Made by a program: the position numbers and the translations under genes. From a virus, in the IMG/VR virus record IMGVR_UViG_3300042309_001719, positions 1 through 20,064 of that record: a stretch of DNA of 20,064 bases; one strand, written 5' to 3'. Position 1 is the stretch's first letter. The number at the start of each line of letters is the position of its first letter. Below are positions 6,591 through 12,246 of the stretch, in pieces. The notes below the pieces were generated by a model. It saw only the letters and a program-made list of their open reading frames with translations. It did no database searches and had not been told where the DNA came from.

Positions 6591-6905
6591 ATGACCGAAC
6601 ACGACCTCGACCTCACAATCACCAAGATCAGCAACCGCAACCGCACCGCTGGCGGATCTTGGGTACAAGGCAAGATCAACGATGAATACCGCTTCGACGC
6701 CTTGGTCTTCGCCGACCACGCCGACCAAGAATCCTTCGAACTGAATCAAAGCAAAATTTCGAAGCTTTGGATTCAGCGACTTTCCGACCGGAAAGTAATG
6801 TTCAACTTCGACCGTGGTTTGGATGTGCCGGCGGTCAACACGGAAGTCCAAGTGGTGGTCGACTTCCTTTGCGAGGGATTGTCGGACTTGGTCTTTGGTC
6901 AATAA
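6591..6905 (+). CDS. Conserved hypothetical phage/plasmid protein, cassette 6
   Basis: 104 aa from the ATG at 6591 after AACGGAGACGAA. It shows GGSWVQGKINDEYRFDALVF, then SKISKLWIQRLSDRKVMFNFDRGLD, then a helical C-terminus VNTEVQVVVDFLCEGLSDLVF. The arrangement W..G.i...F.A.VF...ISKL.I......FDRG.D resembles a family of short mostly-beta proteins (DUF7678-like, by memory) found in phages and plasmids. Function is unknown. After the gene, 6906-6998 holds a small inverted repeat (two CGATCG) but no convincing terminator, so it may share a transcript with the next gene. Confidence 0.8.
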   Translation: MTEHDLDLTITKISNRNRTAGGSWVQGKINDEYRFDALVFADHADQESFELNQSKISKLWIQRLSDRKVMFNFDRGLDVPAVNTEVQVVVDFLCEGLSDLVFGQ

Positions 6906-6998
6906 GCCGAAACGCAGCACGGACGCGCGTAGTCGATCGGTGGTTCGATCGGCCTGACGATGGCAGCCAACCACGAACACAGAATTGGAGAGACGAAG

Positions 6999-7568
6999 AT
7001 GAAGAAGGCAGAAGTAAAGATTGGTGGCAAGTACTACGCGAACGTTTCGGGCAACCGATGCGAGATTCAAATCGATGCCGAGAAGCCTCGCGGTGGCTGG
7101 GATGCAACCAACCTCGCAACCGGCAAGAAGATACTCATTAAGAGCGCTCAACGCCTTCTGGGAGAAGTGGGTGCGAAGCGGGGACGCGCGAAGGTCACCA
7201 CTGAAGGCAACGTAACGGTGGTTGAGAACGAACCGGCAACCGTCGAAACGATCGGGGGCGAAACGTCCACAGCGGTTGCGGTTCTCAAGAAGCCACGCAA
7301 AGCCAAGACCGAAACTACCGAGACCGGCGACGCCGGCGAGAAGCGATTGAGCTGCGTCGCTGCGGCCTTGAAAGTTCTTGGCGAATCGAGCGAACCGATG
7401 AACGCACAAGAGTTGATCACGGCGATGGAATCGAAGGGCTATTGGACAAGCCCTGGAGGCAAGACTCCACACGCGACGCTGTACAGCGCGATCCTTCGCG
7501 ACTTGGCCAAGGGCGACGACAGCAAGTTCGTAAAGACCGAACGCGGACGATTCACGGCTCGAGGCTAG
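6999..7568 (+). CDS. HARE-HTH (winged-helix) domain protein
   Basis: 189 aa from the ATG at 6999, preferred over 6960 because GGAGAG lies 6 nt upstream. The N-terminal part (1-60) is a small beta-rich module, MKKAEVKIGGKYYANVSGNR to ILIKSAQRLLGEV, followed by a basic, Thr/Glu-rich flexible linker. The C-terminal part (about 118-189) runs from CVAAALKVLGESSEPMNAQE through ELITAMESKGYWTSPGGKTP to a final FVKTERGRFTARG. This is the HARE-HTH pattern: helix, PM..QEL, GKTP..TLYS.ILRD, and a F.K...G.F hairpin. HARE-HTH domains occur in RNA polymerase delta, ASXL proteins and restriction enzymes, and are thought to sense DNA modification or contact DNA. In a phage with its own DNA methylase, a modification reader is an attractive guess. 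Confidence 0.85.
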   Translation: MKKAEVKIGGKYYANVSGNRCEIQIDAEKPRGGWDATNLATGKKILIKSAQRLLGEVGAKRGRAKVTTEGNVTVVENEPATVETIGGETSTAVAVLKKPRKAKTETTETGDAGEKRLSCVAAALKVLGESSEPMNAQELITAMESKGYWTSPGGKTPHATLYSAILRDLAKGDDSKFVKTERGRFTARG

Positions 7569-7580
7569 GAGACCAAGCCG

Positions 7581-7814
7581 GTGAAATACTTTTACGATTT
7601 GCGAACGGTGGATGACCTGGCCGACGGCGAGATTGCAACTCCAGAGCCAGGCATCACCTACGACCTGCGAACGATCAACAATCGCAGACTCGACGTCGGC
7701 AGCGTTGTTGACGTGATCCGACAAGGCCCAGTTCTGTTCGCGCGAACGACCAACGGAGACTCGATCGCAGTCTCCGGCCACGGCGCTGCCATCCTGGTAC
7801 CGCACGATTTGTAG
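7581..7814 (+). CDS. Small beta-rich hypothetical protein (GTG start)
   Basis: 77 aa, starting at GTG with AGGAGACC 9 nt upstream and only 12 nt after the preceding stop, so it is co-transcribed with the HARE-HTH gene. MKYFYDLRTVDDLADGEIAT is followed by ITYDLRTINNRRLDVGSVVD and a C-terminal VSGHGAAILVPHDL. The YDLRT motif occurs twice (residues 5-9 and 27-31), hinting at an internal duplication of a short strand-turn unit. No family is recognised. Confidence 0.78.
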   Translation: MKYFYDLRTVDDLADGEIATPEPGITYDLRTINNRRLDVGSVVDVIRQGPVLFARTTNGDSIAVSGHGAAILVPHDL

Positions 7815-7847
7815 ACAAGCCCGAAGCACGGAACGCTTCCCACCAAT

Positions 7848-7877
7848 CGCCCCACGTTTACACCGTGTGGGCGTTTT
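7848..7877 (+). terminator. Terminator-like hairpin closing cassette 6 operon
   Basis: CGCCCCACG (7848-7856) pairs imperfectly with CGTGTGGGCG (7864-7873), with a small internal bulge, and is followed by TTTTCTC. It lies 33 nt after the stop of the 77-aa gene. Confidence 0.6.
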
Positions 7878-7991
7878 CTCGTTGATGCGAACATAAGCCC
7901 AACATGCAACACAACGCGACACGTCGCGAAACTGCCGTTCGCCGGCGCAGCCACATGTTTGGAAGAATTTCGCAAAACATGCTCGCATGTT

Positions 7992-8036
7992 GGCTTGATG
8001 TTTTTGCGATTCGCTGGCTGACTGTTGAGGATCGTC
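7992..8036 (+). repeat. Decayed cassette leader repeat (copy 7)
   Basis: GGCTTGATG is intact, followed by TTTTTG, CGATTCGCTGGCTGA and GGATCG. It resembles the good copies in order and spacing but has lost the invariant 15-mer. It sits before a three-gene set (8067, 8295, 8538) just as the others sit before theirs. AACATG/CATGTT sites at 7901, 7954, 7976 and 7986 precede it. The gap 7878-8066 holds no gene. Confidence 0.5.
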
Positions 8037-8066
8037 TTTCGTTTCTCCAACAACCAGGAACCAACC

Positions 8067-8282
8067 ATGGCCCAACCAGCCCTTGAGCCGGCAGCTCCCT
8101 ACGAGAACCTTCACCTCGTTGCACGCGATTACCTCGATCGATTGCGTCATTCGCTCGACGCCTTGCAACAACCAGATGACCCAAAGCTGCGATGGCGGAA
8201 CGTTCACACGATGGCGCAGGTCAACGCACGCCTGGCTCAAGCCGGCGAGCTGCTCGACAAACTCAACGCAACCACCAAATGA
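8067..8282 (+). CDS. Small helical hypothetical protein
   Basis: 71 aa from the ATG at 8067, with AGGAACCAACC upstream. MAQPALEPAAPYENLHLVAR is followed by DYLDRLRHSLDALQQPDDPK and a C-terminal QVNARLAQAGELLDKLNATTK; two amphipathic helices are predicted. The loop LRWRNVHTMAQ is the only notable segment. No family is recognised. It begins a tight three-gene run (gaps of 12 nt each) with the DUF4314 and MSTRATI-type genes. Confidence 0.75.
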   Translation: MAQPALEPAAPYENLHLVARDYLDRLRHSLDALQQPDDPKLRWRNVHTMAQVNARLAQAGELLDKLNATTK

Positions 8283-8294
8283 AACAAGGAACCA

Positions 8295-8525
8295 ATGACT
8301 ATGCAGACACGATTGAAGAAAGGCGATCGCATCCGTTTGGTATCGATGCCGCAAGATCCAGACCCGATCCCCGTTGGATCGCTCGGGACTGTTGTCGCCG
8401 TTCATGACCACCGCGATTGGGCGCAGGTCGATGTCGACTGGGACAACGGCCGCTCGCTCATGCTGACGATGCCCGACGATTGTGTCGCCATCGTCGAACC
8501 CAACCACCACGAACCATCGAAGTAA
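8295..8525 (+). CDS. DUF4314 family protein
   Basis: 76 aa with AAGGAACC upstream (an in-frame ATG at 8301 is also possible). KKGDRIRLVSMPQDPDPIPV, then GSLGTVVAV, then WAQVDVDWDNGRSLMLTMPDD match the DUF4314 pattern: GDRI.L..M..DP.PI..G..GTV........V.WD.GR.L.L...D. It is predicted to be a small SH3-like beta barrel. The family is common in phages and mobile elements; no function is established that I know of. Its neighbours 12 nt away on both sides point to one transcript. Confidence 0.88.
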   Translation: MTMQTRLKKGDRIRLVSMPQDPDPIPVGSLGTVVAVHDHRDWAQVDVDWDNGRSLMLTMPDDCVAIVEPNHHEPSK

Positions 8526-8537
8526 GGAAACCAACCT

Positions 8538-8855
8538 ATGTCCACAAGAGCAACGATTGCCTGCAAGCAGGAAGATGGTCGCTACGCGGCTATCTATCTT
8601 CACTTCGATGGCTACCAAGACCATGCCGGCAGAGTCCTCAAAGAACATTACACATCGATCGAGTCGGCGCGAACGCTGGTCGCAGGCGGCGATATTCGGT
8701 CGCTCGCCAACGACGGAACGCCCGAACGATTCACCGACGGCAACCGAGCGGTTGTCATGCCCACTCGCGCAGCCTTGCATGAATTCGCCAGGAACTGCGG
8801 AGCGGAGTACATCTATGTCTTTGAAGACGAGGCTTGGCATAGTCATAAGTTTTGA
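8538..8855 (+). CDS. MSTRATI-type conserved phage protein
   Basis: 105 aa with AAGGAAACC upstream. MSTRATIACKQEDGRYAAIY and then LHFDGYQDHAGRVLKEHY, a middle TLVAGGDIRSL, and a C-terminal EYIYVFEDEAWHSHKF. The MSTRATI...DG...IY.H.DGY....G..L...Y.......L...GD...L pattern is a recurring small phage protein family of unknown function. The gene ends 10 nt from the convergent methylase stop, and no terminator fits between them, so the two convergent transcripts must overlap. Confidence 0.85.
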   Translation: MSTRATIACKQEDGRYAAIYLHFDGYQDHAGRVLKEHYTSIESARTLVAGGDIRSLANDGTPERFTDGNRAVVMPTRAALHEFARNCGAEYIYVFEDEAWHSHKF

Positions 8856-8865
8856 TCGCGACCTC

Positions 8866-10245
8866 CTATCGCATGTTATGTTCACGAGGCTGCATTGGGA
8901 TCGGAGATTCGCCGGTCCGTTCCAGGATGGCCTTGTTACCAGAGAACCTTTGGTACCTATCAACGATGACGTCACAGTAAAGCGTGTCGAGTTCCATCAA
9001 GAACGAATTGCGACCACATTGCTCGGCACCGATCATCGTCGAGCCACTACCACCAAAGAGATCAAGCACGTTCTCGCCTTGCACTGACGAGTACTGCATC
9101 GCGCGAACGGCAAGCTCCGCTGGCTTCTGAGTCAAATGTGACATTGACTGCGGATTGATCTTCTTCACCTGCCATAGGTCCGTCGCATTCTTGGGACCGT
9201 AGTACTTATGCCCAGCCCCTTCCTTCCATCCATAGAACGCCCATTCGTGAGCGCCCATAAAGTCCTTGCGTGTTAGGACCGGATGCTGTTTGTCCCAAAT
9301 GATGGACTGCGAGAAGTAGAGACCATGCTTCTTCAGCACGGGCGGATAGTTGCCGCAATTGGCGTAGCCGCCCCAGATGTAGAAGCAACGACCAGGTAGC
9401 AATACTCGGGCAATGTTTCCGAACCAATCTTCGAGCAGCTGATCAAAAGCCTCATCGCTAACAAAGTCGTTTGCTAACGGACGGTCTTTAGCACGAAGCT
9501 TTTTGTGCGTCGCCGCATGCTTCGGTTTGCCAGTCTCATGATCGACACCGAATGAAGCAGCGTTACCCTGGCCACCTTTGAGCCTCGAAGATGCTCCATC
9601 GTTCGTGAACGACGAGAGGCCGGCAGCGATTGCGTTGTTCGATCGCGGTTCAACCTTCACATTGTAAGGCGGATCTGTATTGCAAAGGTGAATCGCAGCG
9701 CCGGCCAGCAAACGATCCAAGTCTGCCGGCGATGAGGAGTTGCCACAGAGCAACCGATGGTTACCGAGGATCCAAAGATCGCCAGGTTGAGTGACCGCTT
9801 CGTCTGGCGGCTCGGGGATGTCATCCGGATCAGTCAAGCCTTCGTTGACGCCGGTATCCATCAGCTTGGCAAGTTCCTCAGCGTTGAATCCAAGCAACCC
9901 GAGATCGTAGTTCGCTTCCTGCAAAGCCGACAATTCGATCGGCAATAGATCGTAATTCCAATCAGATAGCTCTGCAGTCTTGTTATCAGCGATTCTGTAA
10001 GCCTGCACGGCTTCCGGCTTCAAATCGCGTGCTACGTGGACTGGAACGACAGATAGCCCAAGCTTCTTTGCTGCCTTCCATCGCGTGTGCCCGACAATAA
10101 TCACGCCATCGGCATCAACAACAATTGGTTGACGAAATCCCCACTCCTGAATACTTTTGGCAACAGCATCAACTGTCCCATCATTGATACGCGGGTTATT
10201 TTCGTATGGTCTAATCTGATCAATGGGTGTTAGCTTAATTTCCAT
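8866..10245 (-). CDS. ParB-domain / DNA N4-N6 methyltransferase fusion
   Basis: 459 aa. Residues 1 to about 130 are a ParB/Srx-type domain: KLTPIDQIRPYENNPRIND, QPIVVDADGVIIVGHTRWKAAKKLG near 39-63, and AYRIADNKTAE. The rest is a beta-class amino-methyltransferase with the catalytic DPPYN at 191-195 before the SAM-binding DLFGGSGST near 395-403; motif order IV then I defines the beta class. It transfers methyl from SAM to an exocyclic amine of adenine or cytosine. No cognate restriction enzyme is present, so it is an orphan phage methylase, perhaps protecting phage DNA or controlling packaging or transcription. The fused architecture is common in phages and prophages. It follows an HNH endonuclease gene with a 6-nt gap. 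Confidence 0.93.
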   Translation of the reverse strand: MEIKLTPIDQIRPYENNPRINDGTVDAVAKSIQEWGFRQPIVVDADGVIIVGHTRWKAAKKLGLSVVPVHVARDLKPEAVQAYRIADNKTAELSDWNYDLLPIELSALQEANYDLGLLGFNAEELAKLMDTGVNEGLTDPDDIPEPPDEAVTQPGDLWILGNHRLLCGNSSSPADLDRLLAGAAIHLCNTDPPYNVKVEPRSNNAIAAGLSSFTNDGASSRLKGGQGNAASFGVDHETGKPKHAATHKKLRAKDRPLANDFVSDEAFDQLLEDWFGNIARVLLPGRCFYIWGGYANCGNYPPVLKKHGLYFSQSIIWDKQHPVLTRKDFMGAHEWAFYGWKEGAGHKYYGPKNATDLWQVKKINPQSMSHLTQKPAELAVRAMQYSSVQGENVLDLFGGSGSTMIGAEQCGRNSFLMELDTLYCDVIVDRYQRFSGNKAILERTGESPIPMQPREHNMR

Positions 10246-10251
10246 AGCAAG

Positions 10252-10824
10252 TTACTTCCTTCTTCGAGAAACGGGAGGGGGAAACGGAATGTGTGACCAA
10301 GTCTTTCCAACGATCGCGTCATAGGCGGTCATCTTGTGGACTCCAATGGCTTTTGCTGCGTCAACAATGCTTGAACCAAACTCGACAAGACATCTCAAGC
10401 GCACGACGGTATCAGTCGTTAAACTGGCTAAGTGGTGCTCAGCGCCTCGGTGTGCTCCTTGCACGACGCCGAGCCGAATGTTGTCCGCTGCGTTTTCTTT
10501 TTGCGTCGCCCAGCGAAGATTGCTTACGTGATTGTTTTGCTTGTTTCCGTCGTAATGAGCGACCTGGGCATTGGGAAATGGCGGAGGGCCAAGGAAAGCA
10601 AGGGCAACCAGCCGATGAGCCTTAACAGTCCAGTACTTGCGACACTTGCTCAGCGAGTATCTGGGATATCCATGCACGTCCAAACGACACTTCATCACAT
10701 AGCCGGCTGGGGCCATCTTTGAAGCGTTCTTTCGCCGCAATCGTCCTATCGATGAGATTTCGTAGAGTTCTTCGTAGCCGGGGACTGGCAGCCAAGATTC
10801 GACTTCGGTTTCGCTATTCGACAT
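10252..10824 (-). CDS. NUMOD4/HNH homing-type endonuclease
   Basis: 190 aa. NUMOD4 motif at 11-31 (WLPVPGYEELYEISSIGRLR), HNH_3 core near 82-111 (AHYDGNKQNNHVSNLRWAT with the preceding KAHRLVALAF), and a C-terminal helix-turn-helix near 145-180 (VDAAKAIGVHKMTAYDAIVG). This combination is typical of free-standing phage homing endonucleases that nick or cut DNA in a sequence-tolerant manner. The start overlaps the upstream stop by 11 nt, with GAGG nearby. It is a relative of the endonuclease at 15514-16032 but not a close duplicate. Confidence 0.92.
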   Translation of the reverse strand: MSNSETEVESWLPVPGYEELYEISSIGRLRRKNASKMAPAGYVMKCRLDVHGYPRYSLSKCRKYWTVKAHRLVALAFLGPPPFPNAQVAHYDGNKQNNHVSNLRWATQKENAADNIRLGVVQGAHRGAEHHLASLTTDTVVRLRCLVEFGSSIVDAAKAIGVHKMTAYDAIVGKTWSHIPFPPPVSRRRK

Positions 10825-11383
10825 GAACTTTGTCCTCGATCTTTTCTAGTTCGGCCATCCGCTGAGATTTACCCACTAGGTTGCCGCACCAGTCGAATCG
10901 GCTGATGCTACCGAAAAGCTGATCGCAGTCGATTTGCGAGCCCAACTGATCAATCATGAAAGCAATCGCCGTTTCTGTTGGTCTTACATGGGTTGTTCGG
11001 TCGCGTTTGGATTCCGAGATTCGATGGATGAATCCTGATTGTTCAAGCCGTCGCACTGCCCTCGTGTAAGCCATCTTCTGAGCGGAGGTTATGCTTCCAC
11101 GTTTCCACGAAGACGGCGTAAATGGAACACCGACTTCGCGAATCGCGCGCACGAATCGTTCGTCGCTCCGTTGCAGGCGGTCGCTAAGTTCGATGAATGT
11201 TTCGATGTCCGCCATCACATTACAAAGCAGCTCGAATTCGAATGTTTTTAATTGGTGATTCATGGATTTAGGACAATGCGTTACAGAAACAAACTCTGAG
11301 TCCATTTGCGGCTGTTCCCACGACCCAAGATCGGTGGGGTCTGGCTCGGAGTACCTAAAGCTCTTCTGATGCCCGCGTGCCAT
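10814..11383 (-). CDS. Winged-helix (MarR-like) DNA-binding protein, start uncertain
   Basis: 189 aa if started at the ATG at 11383 (MARGHQKSFRY); ATGs at 11305 and 11263 are alternatives, and none has a strong Shine-Dalgarno. The core, LKTFEFELLCNVMADIETFI to KRDRTTHVRPTETAIAFM, contains helices followed by a likely recognition helix and wing (SAQKMAYTRAVRRLEQSGFIHRISESKRDRTTHVRPTE). That order fits a winged-helix regulator or replication-accessory DNA binder. It sits between the replication genes and the endonuclease/methylase pair, overlapping both neighbours slightly. No specific family is assigned. Confidence 0.7.
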   Translation of the reverse strand: MARGHQKSFRYSEPDPTDLGSWEQPQMDSEFVSVTHCPKSMNHQLKTFEFELLCNVMADIETFIELSDRLQRSDERFVRAIREVGVPFTPSSWKRGSITSAQKMAYTRAVRRLEQSGFIHRISESKRDRTTHVRPTETAIAFMIDQLGSQIDCDQLFGSISRFDWCGNLVGKSQRMAELEKIEDKVHVE

Positions 11384-11927
11384 AGTGGCAGACGCAACGT
11401 GGGGGCCACTGTTGGCCCACTGACGCGACTTCTGGCTGGTTGGATATTCCATTCGAACGTGGTGTAACGGTCGCGACACTCGCAAACGTCGGCGTCGGTG
11501 CGAGCGTGATGCGAATGGTCAAACCTGGGTAGTGCCAACTGCAGAGTGAGACACTCGCATCGCATTTGAGAAGAATGGCGATCTCGGCTGCCATGCGACG
11601 CGCGGTGTCCATGCTGCAACGGGACTCGTATGGTTCAAGGATGACTCTTCGAACGCCATCCACTTTTTCAATCGCTGGGTGGTCGATAGCGCGACCATAG
11701 CCGGCGTCAAACAGCATCGTCAGTACGGACTCGCCAGCAAAATGACGCGGTAGCCTTCCTGCTTTGGCTCCGCGACTGGCCGCGATCCTCAACCACTTTG
11801 GATCGCGGTTGTAGGGATCTGGCTCGACGAGATTCCAAGCTTTGCGAATGACATTAAAGCGATCCTCCATCTCCTGGCGGAGCTTTGCATCTCGACGAGC
11901 CTGTTCGATCCGGCTGATTTGGTTCAT
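11355..11927 (-). CDS. Hypothetical phage protein
   Basis: 190 aa from the ATG at 11927, with AGGAAACC upstream; the frame stays open upstream but that portion has no coding character. It has an N-terminal charged helix (MNQISRIEQARRDAKLRQEM), then AWNLVEPDPYNRDPKWLRIA, LPRHFAGESVLTMLFDAGYG, and a C-terminal MDTARRMAAEIAILLKCDASVSLCSWHYPGLTIRITL, perhaps an alpha/beta end domain. No family is recognised. Its position directly after the primase-helicase and the 319-bp structured gap suggests a replication-associated or regulatory role, but nothing in the sequence proves it. Confidence 0.7.
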   Translation of the reverse strand: MNQISRIEQARRDAKLRQEMEDRFNVIRKAWNLVEPDPYNRDPKWLRIAASRGAKAGRLPRHFAGESVLTMLFDAGYGRAIDHPAIEKVDGVRRVILEPYESRCSMDTARRMAAEIAILLKCDASVSLCSWHYPGLTIRITLAPTPTFASVATVTPRSNGISNQPEVASVGQQWPPRCVCHYGTRASEEL

Positions 11928-12246
11928 TGAATGGTTTCCTACGAAGGGGTGACAGGTGACTAACGACAAAGACGAATTGCGATCGCAGTGCAGCTTCGAA
12001 GTGGGTCTGCAGCGGCTGATGGATACATGCCATAGGGCATCAGAGAGAACTCGATAGTTCGCGACTTGATCGGGGCACCGAACCGGACTCGAACAATGGA
12101 CATCTGATTGCTCAAGAATCAGTCGAGTGCGCAGGGTTGCGGAGGGTATTTTGGTTGTTTTCCATGCGCGTGCGCGCATGGCAGATAACGAAATAACCAT
12201 GCGCAACCCTGCGCACTTGGCAAAATCCCAATGTTTTTGAGGGTTT
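11928..12246. other. 319-bp non-coding gap with nested inverted repeats
   Basis: No gene is supported here. A perfect 15-bp inverted repeat, GTGCGCAGGGTTGCG (12127-12141) and CGCAACCCTGCGCAC (12202-12216), encloses a perfect 8-bp hairpin CCATGCGC-GTGC-GCGCATGG (12162-12181). GAGTGCGCAG recurs as a direct repeat at 12125 and 12286, the latter inside the end of the primase gene. No T tract follows on either strand, so it is not an intrinsic terminator. It abuts the primase-helicase gene, so a replication origin or a structured RNA is plausible. Confidence 0.6.

Noticed and set aside
3501-8975. 1824-codon open frame on the minus strand as a real giant protein gene
   Set aside because: It runs antisense and in register through eleven plus-strand genes, several with recognised families (amidoligase, HARE-HTH, DUF4314). 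Its composition (Val, Cys, Phe, Arg-rich) is what antisense of polar proteins gives, and its GTG start lies inside the methylase without a Shine-Dalgarno. The openness itself is kept as a finding.
12071-12122. tRNA-like piece on the minus strand: a CTGATT-CTTGAGC-AATCAG stem with 7-nt loop followed by GTTCGAGTC
   Set aside because: The would-be T-stem does not pair, no matching 5' acceptor strand or D-arm is found, so it is at most a decayed tRNA 3' half or a chance resemblance.
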